64,000 nt of DNA from Rhodothermus marinus (lineage in GTDB: Bacteria; Bacteroidota; Rhodothermia; Rhodothermales; Rhodothermaceae): contig NZ_AP019797.1 in the NCBI RefSeq assembly GCF_009936275.1, forward strand, positions 1,541,501 to 1,605,500, written 5' to 3'. Below, in pieces: positions 19,472 through 29,420 of the stretch. Every line of letters starts with the position of its first letter. Within the stretch, counting starts at the first letter, position 1. The notes beneath the pieces were generated by a model. The model was given only the letters and a program-made list of their open reading frames with translations, searched no databases and was not told the DNA's origin. A program made the translations under genes and the position numbers.

Positions 19472-21522
19472 TGGCCGGCGCTGGCAAGCGTCCGACGTTC
19501 GGCCGCAAAGGCCTGGCGCAGACGTTCCGGAAAGATCCGGGCTCCGTAACGCGCGCGCAGCTCCTGATCCAGTCGGGCTTCCAATTCCTTCTGATAGGCG
19601 CTGAGCACATCGGCGCGCGCTTCGCGGAAGGTCTTGGGCCGCGGCGGTTCAACCCCGTCGTTGTAGAGCAGCACGTGCCCGTTCCAGTAGCGGAACGGTT
19701 CGGTGTAGCGGCCGGCTTCCAGACGCAGCGCCCGGTCGTAAAAGGAGCCCGTGGGTTTTTCGATGTAGACGGTATCGACCGTGATGCCGGCGCTGCTGTC
19801 GGCCGTCAGTTCGGCGATCAGTCGGGCTACCGGCACGCCGCGCTTCAGGGGTTCGTAGACCCGCTGCTCCAGTACCGAATCGCGTTGCGTGCGGAAGCTG
19901 AGCACGCGCGTGCGTTCCGGAAAAACGAATTCGCCGGCATGCGCTTCGTAGTAGGCGCGGAGTCCGGCCGTGTCGCGTTCGGCCACTTTCCAGACAGCCT
20001 CTTCCAGCAGCTTGAAGGCCAGCAGCCCGTCGATGAAGTCCTGCATGGTGCGTTGAAATTCCGGATCCTGTTCGGCCCGACGCAGCGCCTCGTAGCTGAG
20101 GACCCGGTCGTCAAGGAAGCGGTCGGCCGCCCGCAGCAGGCGCTCCTGCGCGATGGTGTCGCGGCGCGAGGTGCGGCGCAAGAGGTTCTGCTGGTTGATG
20201 TAGTCGATCAGCTCGGCCAGCGTGTAGGAGGAATCTTCAACAGAGGCAAACGGCTGGCTCAGGTCGAGTGCACCCAGCTCGCGGCGGTGTATCCGCAGTG
20301 CCAGCGTGTCGGGATGCGTGGCCACTTGCAGCAGGGTAAAGAGCCGCGCCGTGTCGAGCCGGACGCTCAGCCGGCGGCGAAGCTGCTCGACAAATCGATT
20401 GCGGGCCTCCTGCAGTCGTCCCAGCCGGTCGGCCACGGTCAACAGCGTATCGTAGGCCGCCTCGAAGGTGGGCGGAATGGGACGACGATCCTTGAGCTGG
20501 AAGATGTGCAGCCCGAATGGGGTGGTGACGATGTGCGACACGGCGCCGATTTCTTTCAGGGCAAAGAGCGTGTCGCGCACCATGACCGGCATCGGTTGCG
20601 CAAAGCTCAGATAGCCCAGATCGCCGCCATAGCTTTTCGTGCGCCAGTCTTCGGAATACTGGCGGGCCAGCTCGGCAAAGTCGGCCTTGCCGCTCAGGAC
20701 GAGCTGGCGCAGGCTGTCGAGCGTGTGGCGCACGCGTGCCGAGTCTTCGGGCGTGGGGTCAGGCGTGATCATGATGTGCGCGGCGCGCACGTCGTAGGGG
20801 GCCGGCTTCCGGTCGTGTACCTTCAGTACGTGGTAGCCATAGCGCGTTCGGAAGATGGGCGACAGTTCACCGACAGGGGTGTTGAAGGCGTAGGTCTCCA
20901 TGGGCTCGATCGTCTGGCCCATTTTGATCCAGCCGATGTGCCCCCAGCCGCCTCGGGTAGTGCGGGGCGATCTGGCCGACGGGTCGTCCGAGTGCCGGAA
21001 GGCGATCTCGTTGAAATCGGCGCCCTGGCGGACCGAGTCGATCAGCGCCTGCAGGCGCCGGTAGGCGGCCAGGGTGTCTTCGGGGGAGGCGTCGGGCGGA
21101 ACGCGTACGAAGATGTGGCTGATGTCCACCATATCGGGCATGCGCTTGTAAAGCGTGCGCAGCAGGGGCTCGATGACCTCCTGACGCATCAGGTAGTTGC
21201 GGGCCAGTTCGATCCGATAGGCCGACGCTTCGGCTACGATGGCCGAGTCCCGATCGTAGCCCCGGGCCCGGGCCTCCTGCACGCGCAGCCGGTAGTTCAC
21301 GTAGCGCTCGAGGAAATCCTGATAGGCCTGCAGCGAATCGTCGGCCGCTTCCAGGCGGTTGCCTACCGAGCGGGCATACTGGTTTTCAAACGTGGCCAGA
21401 TCGATCACTTCCGAGCCGGCTACGGCTACGACTTCCGGATCGTCGGCCGGATTTGTCTGAAGCGTGCGGCAACCCGCCGCCAGAATCAGCCAGCTTCCAA
21501 GGAGCAAGCAGACCGTACGCAT
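19468..21522 (-). CDS. Large PpiC-type peptidyl-prolyl isomerase lipoprotein
   Basis: The first and largest gene of the isomerase operon, 684 residues. A lipoprotein signal ends at LAAGC, followed by a SurA-type helical region (VVAVAGSEVIDLATFENQYARSVGN). Two clear parvulin domains follow: DISHIFVRVPPDAS...GGWGHIGWIKMGQ...FRTRYGYHVLKV and RAAHIMITPDP...GGDLGYLSFAQPM...TTPFGLHIFQL. A long helical C-terminal region includes a second SurA-like YALRRAEQDPEFQRTMQDF segment. The ATG at 21522 (MRTVCLLLGSWLILAAGC) is chosen because it gives a proper lipoprotein signal; 21558 is an alternative. A strong TTG-20-TAAGTTTG promoter lies about 70 bases upstream. Confidence 0.9.
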   Translation of the reverse strand: MRTVCLLLGSWLILAAGCRTLQTNPADDPEVVAVAGSEVIDLATFENQYARSVGNRLEAADDSLQAYQDFLERYVNYRLRVQEARARGYDRDSAIVAEASAYRIELARNYLMRQEVIEPLLRTLYKRMPDMVDISHIFVRVPPDASPEDTLAAYRRLQALIDSVRQGADFNEIAFRHSDDPSARSPRTTRGGWGHIGWIKMGQTIEPMETYAFNTPVGELSPIFRTRYGYHVLKVHDRKPAPYDVRAAHIMITPDPTPEDSARVRHTLDSLRQLVLSGKADFAELARQYSEDWRTKSYGGDLGYLSFAQPMPVMVRDTLFALKEIGAVSHIVTTPFGLHIFQLKDRRPIPPTFEAAYDTLLTVADRLGRLQEARNRFVEQLRRRLSVRLDTARLFTLLQVATHPDTLALRIHRRELGALDLSQPFASVEDSSYTLAELIDYINQQNLLRRTSRRDTIAQERLLRAADRFLDDRVLSYEALRRAEQDPEFQRTMQDFIDGLLAFKLLEEAVWKVAERDTAGLRAYYEAHAGEFVFPERTRVLSFRTQRDSVLEQRVYEPLKRGVPVARLIAELTADSSAGITVDTVYIEKPTGSFYDRALRLEAGRYTEPFRYWNGHVLLYNDGVEPPRPKTFREARADVLSAYQKELEARLDQELRARYGARIFPERLRQAFAAERRTLASAGQ

Positions 21523-21590
21523 GGCCTGTTTCCAACCGGACAACTTCACGTGTGACATGAGCTTTCCACTTGCGTAAAACGTCAGGCGTT

Positions 21591-21621
21591 CAAACTTAGG
21601 GCATGAACGCTCGCCGCGCAA
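21591..21621 (-). promoter_or_regulatory. Bacteroidota-type promoter of the isomerase operon
   Basis: Reading the minus strand, TTG (21621-21619) is followed after 20 bases by TAAGTTTG (21598-21591), an exact match to the TAnnTTTG -7 element used by Bacteroidota sigma factors. Transcription would start about 60 bases before the isomerase ATG at 21522. Confidence 0.6.
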
Positions 21622-21731
21622 TGCCGAATTGCCGGACGTTTGCGTAATTTTCCCACGGAGCCTTCCGGCAAAGCGTTATCTTATCGAGCAATTGCACCGC
21701 CAGAAAAAACGAACCGCAGCGCAGCTTTCGT

Positions 21732-23234
21732 ATGGAGACGCAGACGCATAAGATAGAAGGACCGGTACGCGTACGCTTCGCGCCGAGCCCGACGGGCTTT
21801 CTGCACATCGGCGGGTTGCGGACGGCGCTCTACAACTTTCTGTTTGCTCGCAAGCATGGCGGCCAGTTCATCCTTCGCATCGAAGATACCGACCAGGAGC
21901 GTTACGTCCCCGGCGCCGAGGAGGACATCATCGAGTCGTTGCGCTGGGCCGGGCTGAGCTACGACGAAGGGCCGGACGTGGGCGGTCCCTGTGGGCCATA
22001 CCGCCAGTCGGAGCGCAAGGAGCTGTATCTGCAGTACGCGAAGCAGCTCGTCGAGGCCGGGCACGCCTACTATGCCTTCGACACACCCGAAGAACTGGAG
22101 GAGATGCGGCGGCGGCTTCAGAAAAGCGGCAATCCGTCGCCCAAGTACGACGCGATCACGCGCATGAGCATGCGCAACTCGCTCACGCTGCCCGCCGAGG
22201 AAGTCGAGCGCCTGCTGGCCGAAGGCGTGCCTTACGTGATCCGACTCAAGGTACCGCGCCGTGAGACGATTCGCTTTTATGACCTGATTCGCGGCTGGGT
22301 CTCCTTCGAAAGCTCGGAGATCGACGATCAGGTGCTGATCAAGTCCGACGGCATGCCCACCTACCACATGGCCAACGTGGTCGATGACCACCTGATGGGC
22401 ATCACGCACGTGATCCGGGGCGAAGAATGGCTTTCGTCGACGCCCAAGCACGTGCTGCTGTACCGGTACCTGGGCTGGGAAATGCCGCAGATGGCGCACC
22501 TGCCGCTGATTCTCAGCCCGAAGGGCGGTAAGCTCTCCAAACGTAACGCCGAGGAGCTGGGCATTCCGGTGCTGGTGCGCCAGTACCGGGAGCTGGGCTA
22601 CGAGCCGGAGGCGCTCGTGAATTACCTGGCTTTTCTGGGCTGGAATCCGGGCACCGAGCAGGAGGTCTTCACGCTGGAGGAACTGATCGAGGCGTTTTCG
22701 CTGGATCGGGTGCGGCCGGCCGCCGTGCAGTTCAGCCTCGACAAGCTGCAGTGGTATAACCAGCAGTTCATCCGGCGCATGTCGGTCGAGGAGCTGGCCC
22801 GCAAGGCCATGCCCTACCTGAAAAAGCACGGCATCGAGGCCGACGAGGCGTACGTGCAGAAGGTGGCGGCGCTGATGCAGGAGCGCATTACGTTCGTCGA
22901 AGAGCTGGCCACGTTCTGTCGGTTCTTCTACGAAGATCCCACGACGTACGAAGAGAAAGGGGTACAGAAGCGCTGGAAGGAGAACTCGGCCGAATTGGTG
23001 CGGGCCTATGCCGATCGGCTGGAGCAGCTGGAGGAGTTCACGGCCGAGACGGCCGAGCAGGCACTCCGGGAGCTGGCCGAGGAGCGGGGCGTGAAGGCCG
23101 CCGAGATCATTCATCCGACCCGTCTGGCCATCAGCGGGCTGTCGTTCGGGCCGAGTCTGTTCGAGATGATGGAGGTCATCGGGAAGGAGGCGTGTGTGCG
23201 ACGGCTCCGTCGGGCTGCCGAGGTGCTGGGCTGA
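21732..23234 (+). CDS. gltX: Glutamyl-tRNA synthetase
   Basis: Charges tRNA-Glu with glutamate in the cytoplasm. The class I HIGH motif appears as [18 protein letters not shown] and the KMSKS motif as KLSKRN. The connective and tRNA-binding domains fill the middle ([21 protein letters not shown]) and an all-helical anticodon-binding domain fills residues about 330-500. At 500 residues the length is standard. The 3' end overlaps the convergent methyltransferase by 59 bases. Whether it is discriminating or also charges tRNA-Gln is not decidable here. Confidence 0.97.
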   Translation: METQTHKIEGPVRVRFAPSPTGFLHIGGLRTALYNFLFARKHGGQFILRIEDTDQERYVPGAEEDIIESLRWAGLSYDEGPDVGGPCGPYRQSERKELYLQYAKQLVEAGHAYYAFDTPEELEEMRRRLQKSGNPSPKYDAITRMSMRNSLTLPAEEVERLLAEGVPYVIRLKVPRRETIRFYDLIRGWVSFESSEIDDQVLIKSDGMPTYHMANVVDDHLMGITHVIRGEEWLSSTPKHVLLYRYLGWEMPQMAHLPLILSPKGGKLSKRNAEELGIPVLVRQYRELGYEPEALVNYLAFLGWNPGTEQEVFTLEELIEAFSLDRVRPAAVQFSLDKLQWYNQQFIRRMSVEELARKAMPYLKKHGIEADEAYVQKVAALMQERITFVEELATFCRFFYEDPTTYEEKGVQKRWKENSAELVRAYADRLEQLEEFTAETAEQALRELAEERGVKAAEIIHPTRLAISGLSFGPSLFEMMEVIGKEACVRRLRRAAEVLG

Positions 23235-23778
23235 AGCGCGGGTCGCCCTGAAGCCGACGGTAGTGCCGCACCAGGTCGAACACGGCAATCCCGTAGGCCA
23301 CGGCCACGTTGAGCGACTGCTTGCTTCCGAACTGGGGAATCTCGAGCGCCAGGTCGGCCCGTTCGATCAGCGCCGGTTGCACGCCGTAAAGTTCATGGCC
23401 GACGATGAGCGCCAGCGGGAAGATGTCGTCCGGCAACTGGTGCGTGTAGGTGGGCGTGTCGGTCAGTTCGAGCGCGGCGATCGTATAGCCGGCCTTGCGG
23501 AGCGACTCGACCAGCGGCACGGGATCGCGCACGTACTCCCAGGGTACGGTTTCCTCGGCGCCCAGCGCCGTCTTGTGGAGCTGGCGATGTTCGGGGGTGC
23601 CTGTGATCCCGGTCAGGTAGAGCTTCTCGATGCGGGCGGCATCGGAGGTGCGGAAGATGGAACCGACGTTATAAATCGAACGAATGTTGTCCAGCACCAC
23701 CACGATCGGGTGGCGGGGCAACCGTCGCAGCGTTTCGGGATCGGGACGCGGAATTTCGTGGTGGGCCAGTTTGCGCAT
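23176..23778 (-). CDS. SpoU/TrmH-family RNA 2'-O-methyltransferase
   Basis: A SAM-dependent RNA ribose methyltransferase with the trefoil-knot SPOUT fold. The three family motifs are present: motif 1 [19 protein letters not shown], motif 2 [21 protein letters not shown], motif 3 [24 protein letters not shown]. At 200 residues it is one compact catalytic domain without the N-terminal substrate-binding domain of RlmB, so tRNA or rRNA targets are both possible. It ends inside the 3' end of gltX on the opposite strand and is divergent from cmk. Confidence 0.92.
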   Translation of the reverse strand: MRKLAHHEIPRPDPETLRRLPRHPIVVVLDNIRSIYNVGSIFRTSDAARIEKLYLTGITGTPEHRQLHKTALGAEETVPWEYVRDPVPLVESLRKAGYTIAALELTDTPTYTHQLPDDIFPLALIVGHELYGVQPALIERADLALEIPQFGSKQSLNVAVAYGIAVFDLVRHYRRLQGDPRFSPAPRQPDGAVAHTPPSR

Positions 23779-23831
23779 GGCTCGCCTTCAGGTTGCGGCG
23801 AAGAAAAATCGGACCAGACGCGGGAAGTTCC

Positions 23832-24518
23832 GTGATCATTGCCATTGATGGACCGGCCGGGGCCGGCAAGAGCACCACGGCGCGCCGGGTGGCCGAACGC
23901 CTGGGTTACCCGTACCTGGACACGGGCGCCATGTACCGGGCGCTGGCACTGGCGTTGCTTCGCCAGGATCCGACGCTCGATCCGGAGCGGGCGCGCGAAG
24001 CCCTGGCGCGGGTGCAGTTGCGCGTTGCCTGGGACAATGGCCGGTTGCGCGTCTTTCTGGACGGCGAGGACGTCACGGAGGCCATCCGCACGCCTGAGGT
24101 CAGCCAGGCCGCCAGTCGCATCAGTGCCTGGCCCGAGGTGCGGGCGCGCCTGCTGGAGGAGCAGCGGCGCATCGGCCGGGCGTGGGAGCGGCGGTACGGC
24201 GGCGTGGTGCTCGACGGCCGCGACATCGGCACGGTGGTCTTCCCGGAGGCCGAGGTGAAGGTGTTTCTGGTGGCCGATCCCGAAGAGCGCGCGCGTCGGC
24301 GGCAGCGCGAACTGGCCGAACGCGGCCAGGAGGTGCCGCTGGAACAGGTGCTGGCCGAAATCCTGCAACGCGACGCGCAGGACCAGCAGCGGGCCGTGGC
24401 GCCGTTGCGCAAGGCCGACGACGCCGTCGAACTCGACACGACTTCGCTGAGTATTGACGAACAGGTGCAGCGCGTGTATGAGCTGGTGCGGGAACGCCAG
24501 CGTCGTTTGCACGTTTAG
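23832..24518 (+). CDS. cmk: Cytidylate kinase
   Basis: Phosphorylates CMP and dCMP to the diphosphates. The P-loop is IAIDGPAGAGKSTTARRVAERLGY at the very N terminus, followed by YLDTGAMYRALALA, the CMP-binding insert (TPEVSQAASRISAWPEVRARLLEEQRRIG) and VVLDGRDIGTVVFPEAEVKVFLVA. At 228 residues it is a normal bacterial Cmk. The GTG at 23832 is the likely start, since it places the P-loop strand at the N terminus as in the family and has GGGAAG just upstream. cmk followed by rpsA is a widely conserved order. Confidence 0.95.
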   Translation: MIIAIDGPAGAGKSTTARRVAERLGYPYLDTGAMYRALALALLRQDPTLDPERAREALARVQLRVAWDNGRLRVFLDGEDVTEAIRTPEVSQAASRISAWPEVRARLLEEQRRIGRAWERRYGGVVLDGRDIGTVVFPEAEVKVFLVADPEERARRRQRELAERGQEVPLEQVLAEILQRDAQDQQRAVAPLRKADDAVELDTTSLSIDEQVQRVYELVRERQRRLHV

Positions 24519-24536
24519 CGGCACGCTTGAGGCGGA

Positions 24537-24563
24537 AACCGGAGCGCGGGCCTCCGGTTTTGC
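24537..24563 (+). terminator. Candidate weak terminator after cmk
   Basis: AACCGGAG (24537-24544) pairs perfectly with CTCCGGTT (24552-24559), followed by only a short T run. It could partly separate cmk from rpsA; rpsA would then have its own promoter in 24565-24719. Confidence 0.5.
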
Positions 24564-24719
24564 GTTCTGAATGCCCGCGTGTTCGTAACATGTTGAACCC
24601 TTAAACCCGGCCCGTCCGGTGTGGCCGGAGAAGCCCGGACGGGTACACCAAACGAGGAACGGAAGGCGAGGCTCGCTTCTCCTGAAGTGCCCGGGTCTTG
24701 CCTTCGGAAGAAAAAGTCT

Positions 24720-26939
24720 ATGGCAGACGAACAGAAGCAGGAACAGGCAACCCAGGTCTCTGAAATGCCAGAGACGCCCGAAAAACCGCAGGAGGAAGCA
24801 CCGCAGCCTGAAGCAGAAACGGCTACGACACCCGAAGCGGCCCAGCCTGAGACCGCCGAAACACCGGCGGCCGAATCGGAACCTGAGGCTACGGAGACTC
24901 CGGTAGCCGAGGCCGAAGCGGCTCCGGAGACCCCCGAGCCCGAAGCCGAGCCGGAGCCGGTGGCCGAAGCGCCGGCGCAGAATTCGCGTCCGGTCCTGGG
25001 CTTCAAGGGCGAGATTACCGGTCCGGTCGTGAAGCTGGAAGACCTTGAGAAGCAGCAGGAAACGCGCGAGATCGATCCCTTCCACGAGCAACTGCTCCGG
25101 CAGATCGAGGAGAGCTTCACGACCGTTCACGAGGGCGAGATCGTCAAAGGCCGCATCCTGTCCGTCGGCGAGAAGGAAGTCATCATCGACATCGGTTTCA
25201 AGAGCACCGGCATCGTCTCGCGCAACGAGTTTGGCGACGCGGAGATCAAGCCGGGCGACGAGGTGGAGGTCTTCGTCGAAAGGCTGGAGGACGCACAGGG
25301 CCAGCTCGTGCTGTCGAAGCTCAAGGCCGATCGCGTCCGGCGCTGGGAGCGCGTCGAGGATGCCTACTACAACGAGAAGGTCATCGAGGGTACGATCGTG
25401 CGCCGCGTCAAGGGCGGCATGATCGCCGAGATCTTCGATGGCCTGGAAGCCTTCCTGCCGGGTTCTCAGATCGACGTGCGGCCCGTGCGCGACTTCGACG
25501 CCTATATCGGCAAGCGCATGGAGTTCAAGATCGTCAAGATCAACCCGGCCAACGAAAACGTCGTCGTCTCGCACCGGGCCCTGCTCGAGAAAGAGCTCCA
25601 GAAGCAGCGCGAGGAGATTCTCTCGAAGATGGAGCCCGGCCAGGTGCTCGAAGGCACCGTCAAGAACATCACGGACTTCGGCGTCTTCATCGACCTGGGC
25701 GGCGTCGACGGCCTGCTGCACATCACGGACCTCTCCTGGGGTCGCGTCTCGCACCCGTCGGAGCTGGTGCAGCTCGGCCAGAAGCTCAACGTCGTCGTCC
25801 TGGACTACGACAAGGAGCGCCAGCGTATTTCGCTGGGTCTGAAACAGCTCCAGCCTCATCCCTGGGAGAACATCGACGAGAAGTACAAGGAAGGCGACGT
25901 GGTCGAGGGCAAGGTGGTCTCCATCACGGACTACGGCGCCTTCGTCGAGCTGGAGAAGGGCATCGAGGGGCTGGTGCACATCTCCGAGATGAGCTGGACC
26001 GACCACATCAAGCATCCGAGCCAGAAGGTCTCGCTTGGCCAGCTCGTCAAGGTGAAAATTCTGAACATCGACCGCGAGGGCCGGAAGATCTCGCTCGGCA
26101 TGAAGCAGCTGGAGCCCAACCCGTGGGAGGGGCTCTCCAAGCGCTACCCGCCGGGCACGGTGCTGCGCGGCAAGGTCCGCAAGATCACCAACTTCGGCGT
26201 CTTCGTCGAGATCGAGCCGGGCATCGACGGGCTCGTCCACATCAGCGACCTGTCGTGGACGCGCCGCATCCAGCATCCGAGTGAAGTGGTCAAGGAAGGG
26301 GAGGAACTGGATGTCGTGGTGCTGGAGGTCGATGAGGAAAACCGGCGCATCTCGCTGGGCCACAAGCAGGTCCAGACGAACCCGTGGAACGACTTCGCCA
26401 CGGTTTATGCGGAAGGCACCGACCATAAGGCCAAAGTGGTGCGGATTGAAGATAATGGCCTGGTGGTCGAGCTTCCGCTGGGCGTCGAGGCCTTCGTGCC
26501 GGCCGGCGAGCTCAAGCACAGCAAGAACTTCCAGGAGTTCTACCACGTGGGGGACGAGCTGGAGCTGCGCGTGATTCGCTTCAGCGCCGCCGACCGGGAG
26601 ATCGTCATGAGCGAGGTGGCCAAGGAGCGGGCCGAAGAGGAGGCGCAGCGGGCCGAGGAAGAGCGGCGCCGTCGCGAAGAGCGCAAGCAGCAGGAAAAGG
26701 CCGTCAAGGAGTACCAGCGCAAGGCGGTCACCGGACCCACCACGCTGGGTGAGCTCAGCGGTCTGGAGGACCTGAAGGCGCAGCTCGAAGCGGCCGAGAA
26801 GGCGGCGCAGGAGGCCGAGCAGGAAGCGAAGGCCGAGACGGAAGAAGCCGCTGAGCAGCCGGCGGCCGAGGCGCAGACGCCCGAGGCTGAAGCCGAGGAA
26901 AAGCCTTCGGACGAGGCCTCCGAAGACAAGAAGGACTGA
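24720..26939 (+). CDS. rpsA: 30S ribosomal protein S1
   Basis: A ribosomal protein that captures mRNA on the small subunit, important where Shine-Dalgarno sites are weak, as in this genome. Six S1 OB-fold domains lie at about residues 135-630; the best are EGTVKNITDFGVFIDLGGVDGLLHI, EGKVVSITDYGAFVELEKG and RGKVRKITNFGVFVEIEPG. An acidic Glu/Pro/Ala-rich extension occupies residues 1-90, and a charged helical then Glu/Ala-rich tail occupies 640-739. The ATG at 24720 (MADEQKQEQ) is used; a longer frame upstream is not protein-like. A strong terminator follows 28 bases after the stop. Confidence 0.96.
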   Translation: MADEQKQEQATQVSEMPETPEKPQEEAPQPEAETATTPEAAQPETAETPAAESEPEATETPVAEAEAAPETPEPEAEPEPVAEAPAQNSRPVLGFKGEITGPVVKLEDLEKQQETREIDPFHEQLLRQIEESFTTVHEGEIVKGRILSVGEKEVIIDIGFKSTGIVSRNEFGDAEIKPGDEVEVFVERLEDAQGQLVLSKLKADRVRRWERVEDAYYNEKVIEGTIVRRVKGGMIAEIFDGLEAFLPGSQIDVRPVRDFDAYIGKRMEFKIVKINPANENVVVSHRALLEKELQKQREEILSKMEPGQVLEGTVKNITDFGVFIDLGGVDGLLHITDLSWGRVSHPSELVQLGQKLNVVVLDYDKERQRISLGLKQLQPHPWENIDEKYKEGDVVEGKVVSITDYGAFVELEKGIEGLVHISEMSWTDHIKHPSQKVSLGQLVKVKILNIDREGRKISLGMKQLEPNPWEGLSKRYPPGTVLRGKVRKITNFGVFVEIEPGIDGLVHISDLSWTRRIQHPSEVVKEGEELDVVVLEVDEENRRISLGHKQVQTNPWNDFATVYAEGTDHKAKVVRIEDNGLVVELPLGVEAFVPAGELKHSKNFQEFYHVGDELELRVIRFSAADREIVMSEVAKERAEEEAQRAEEERRRREERKQQEKAVKEYQRKAVTGPTTLGELSGLEDLKAQLEAAEKAAQEAEQEAKAETEEAAEQPAAEAQTPEAEAEEKPSDEASEDKKD

Positions 26940-26967
26940 CGCCTGAAACCAACCGGTAAATAAATCG

Positions 26968-27007
26968 ACAGGGCGGCAACCTGCAGGTTGTCGCCCTGTT
27001 TTATTTT
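26968..27007 (+). terminator. Intrinsic terminator after rpsA
   Basis: A 14-base stem, ACAGGGCGGCAACC (26968-26981) with GGTTGTCGCCCTGT (26986-26999), has one G-T pair and loop TGCA, followed by TTTATTTT. Only 25 bases separate it from the next ATG (27033). Confidence 0.92.
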
Positions 27008-27032
27008 CGCGGGATCAATTTCGCAAAAAGCC

Positions 27033-27956
27033 ATGGAACCGGAAAAGAAGCCGGACACGCTCTCGGCAGAAGCCGCCGACGAGGCGGCCGAAAAGGTGGC
27101 GGCGGAGGCGCCCGTGTACCGGGACGCCACGCATCGTTTCCCCGACTGGAAAGCCGTCAGCGCCAAACAGCTCGAGCTGGATCGGGCGCTGCTGAGCCGT
27201 ACCGAGGGGCGGGTGCACACGTTGCTCTCGCACCTGCTGGTCGATCGGACGCTGCACCACTACCTGAGCTATGCCAATGCGGTGTCGGTGCGGCGGCTGG
27301 GCTACAACGACCACGGACCGGTCCACGCGCGCATCGTCACGTACAACGCGCTGAAAATTCTGCGTCTGTTGCACGAAAGCGGCATTCGTCCCTCCATCGA
27401 AGAAGAGGAAGTGGGCACCTACGAGGACGCCCAGGTGGCCGTGGCGCTGGCCGCCTTTCTGCACGATGCCGGAATGGGCATCACGCGCGAGGGGCACGAG
27501 CAGTGGGCGCTGACGCTGGTCGATCCGTTCATCCAGCACTACCTGTCGCTGGTCTATGCCGAAGGCGATCCCATGATCGCCGTGCTGCGGGCGCTGGTGC
27601 ACGAATGCATCGTGGGACACATGGGCAACGTCCGCATTCACAGCGTCGAGGCCGGGGTGGTACTGGTGGCCGACGGGACCGACATGGCGCACGGTCGCTC
27701 GCGCATCCCGCGCATGATCAACCGCGATCCCATGATCGGCGACATCCACCGCTACTCGGCCAGCGCCATCACACGCGTGCACATCGGTCCGGGCGAGCGC
27801 AAGCCCGTCCGCATCGCCGCCTATATGGAGCATGTGACCGGCCTGTTTCAGGTCGAAGAGGTGCTCATGCACAAGGTGAAGGCCTCGCCCATCATGCAGC
27901 ACCTGGAGGTCTGCGCCTACGTGGGCAACGATCCGCCGCGCTTTTATCTGCGCTGA
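27033..27956 (+). CDS. HD-domain metal-dependent phosphohydrolase
   Basis: A 307-residue cytoplasmic protein with an HD domain. The metal-binding pattern runs RRLGYNDHGPVHARIVTYNALKILRLL, then ALAAFLHDAGMGITREGH and VHECIVGHMGN, giving the H...HD...H/D set of nucleotide or phosphate-ester hydrolases. The N-terminal 30 residues are Glu/Ala/Lys-rich. The true substrate is unknown; it lacks GAF, PAS or RelA/SpoT domains. The ATG at 27033 is used. The rpsA terminator ends 25 bases before this start, so a promoter would have to overlap the hairpin, or the gene depends on readthrough. Confidence 0.88.
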   Translation: MEPEKKPDTLSAEAADEAAEKVAAEAPVYRDATHRFPDWKAVSAKQLELDRALLSRTEGRVHTLLSHLLVDRTLHHYLSYANAVSVRRLGYNDHGPVHARIVTYNALKILRLLHESGIRPSIEEEEVGTYEDAQVAVALAAFLHDAGMGITREGHEQWALTLVDPFIQHYLSLVYAEGDPMIAVLRALVHECIVGHMGNVRIHSVEAGVVLVADGTDMAHGRSRIPRMINRDPMIGDIHRYSASAITRVHIGPGERKPVRIAAYMEHVTGLFQVEEVLMHKVKASPIMQHLEVCAYVGNDPPRFYLR

Positions 27957-27960
27957 CGAC

Positions 27961-27990
27961 TTGAGCAAACGGCCGACTCCTGCTATCTTC
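27961..27990 (+). promoter_or_regulatory. Candidate promoter of trpB2
   Basis: TTGAGC (27961-27966), then 20 bases from the TTG, then TATCTTC (27984-27990), resembles the TTG / TAnnTTTG promoter class with one or two mismatches. It lies about 40 bases before the trpB2 ATG. Confidence 0.35.
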
Positions 27991-28028
27991 CAGCGTTTTC
28001 CTTCCGTGTAACCAGTCCACGAGCGGCC

Positions 28029-29402
28029 ATGGAAGAATCGGTAAAGATCCTGCTACCGGAGTCGGAGTTGCCCACCCACTGGTACAACCTGAACGCCGAT
28101 CTGGGTGCACTGGGGGTTGAGTTACCGCCCGTGCTGCATCCCGGTACGAAGCAGCCGGTGGGACCGGCCGATCTGGCGCCGCTGTTTCCCGAAGCGCTCA
28201 TTGCCCAGGAGGTGAGCACCGAGCGCTACATCGAAATTCCCGAACCCGTGCGCGACGTTTACCGGCTCTGGCGACCCACGCCGCTCTTTCGCGCCCGCCG
28301 CTGGGAAAAGGCGCTCGACACACCCGCCCGCATTTACTACAAATACGAGGGCGTGAGCCCCACGGGCAGCCACAAGCCCAACACGGCCGTTCCGCAGGCC
28401 TACTACAACGCGCAGGAGGGCGTGCGGCGCATCACGACGGAGACCGGCGCCGGGCAGTGGGGAAGCGCGCTGAGTTTTGCCTGTCAGGTGTTCGGGCTGG
28501 AGTGCAAGGTGTACATGGTGCGCGTGAGCTACGAGCAGAAGCCTTACCGGCGTGTGCTCATGCAGGCCTGGGGCGCGACGGTGGTGCCGAGCCCGAGCGC
28601 CGAGACGGAAGCCGGCCGTCGCGTGCTGGCCGAAGACCCCGACAGTACGGGCAGTCTGGGCATTGCCATCAGCGAGGCCGTCGAGGAAGCGGCCACGCGC
28701 GCCGATACGAAGTACGCGCTGGGCAGTGTGCTCAACCACGTGCTGCTGCACCAGACGGTCATCGGGCAGGAAGTGATCCGTCAGCTCGAGCTGGCCGGCG
28801 CCGACTGGCCCGACGTGATTGTCGGTTGCGTGGGCGGCGGCAGCAACTTCGCGGGATTTGCCTTTCCGTTCCTGGCCGAGCGCGTGCGCTCCGGCCGCAC
28901 GACGCGCATCGTGGCTGTCGAACCGACGGCCGCACCGTCGCTGACGCGGGGCGTCTATGCCTACGACTTCGGCGACACGGCCCGTCTGACGCCGCTCGTG
29001 AAGATGTACACGCTGGGGCACGACTTCATCCCGGCGCCCATCCATGCGGGTGGTTTGCGCTACCACGGGATGAGTCCGCAGGTGAGTGCGCTCTATGCGG
29101 CCGGGTTGATCGAAGCGCGGAGCGTGCCCCAGAACCCGATGTTTGCGGCGGCGCTGAGCTTTGCCCGCAGCGAAGGGATCGTGCCGGCGCCGGAAGCCGG
29201 GCACGCCGTCTGGGGGGCCATGCAGGAGGCCCTGGCGGCCCGCGAAGCCGGAGAGGCACGCACGATCGTGTTCAACCTGTGCGGCCACGGACACTTCGAT
29301 CTGAGCGCCTACGAGGCCTATCTGGCCGGCAAGCTCGAAGACTACGAGTACCCGGAAGAGGCCGTCCGCAAGAGCCTGGAGGCACTGCCGCAGATCGACT
29401 GA
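28029..29402 (+). CDS. trpB: Tryptophan synthase beta chain, TrpB2 type
   Basis: A PLP enzyme that joins indole and serine to give tryptophan. The PLP lysine lies in [17 protein letters not shown], the glycine-rich phosphate loop is [13 protein letters not shown], and the catalytic-loop region is [13 protein letters not shown]. The sequence and its 457-residue length fit the TrpB2 class, common in archaea and thermophiles, which has an N-terminal extension ([20 protein letters not shown]) and works without stable TrpA pairing. No trpA or other trp gene is nearby. The ZIP transporter gene follows after 18 bases, so the two may be co-transcribed without an obvious functional link. Confidence 0.94.
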   Translation: MEESVKILLPESELPTHWYNLNADLGALGVELPPVLHPGTKQPVGPADLAPLFPEALIAQEVSTERYIEIPEPVRDVYRLWRPTPLFRARRWEKALDTPARIYYKYEGVSPTGSHKPNTAVPQAYYNAQEGVRRITTETGAGQWGSALSFACQVFGLECKVYMVRVSYEQKPYRRVLMQAWGATVVPSPSAETEAGRRVLAEDPDSTGSLGIAISEAVEEAATRADTKYALGSVLNHVLLHQTVIGQEVIRQLELAGADWPDVIVGCVGGGSNFAGFAFPFLAERVRSGRTTRIVAVEPTAAPSLTRGVYAYDFGDTARLTPLVKMYTLGHDFIPAPIHAGGLRYHGMSPQVSALYAAGLIEARSVPQNPMFAAALSFARSEGIVPAPEAGHAVWGAMQEALAAREAGEARTIVFNLCGHGHFDLSAYEAYLAGKLEDYEYPEEAVRKSLEALPQID

Positions 29403-29420
29403 GCGCAGGCACGACACACC

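Noticed and set aside
23613-26546. A 977-codon minus-strand open frame across cmk and rpsA
   Set aside because: In GC-rich DNA the strand opposite a real gene often stays open. The frame mirrors cmk/rpsA codons, has low-complexity composition and no recognisable domain.
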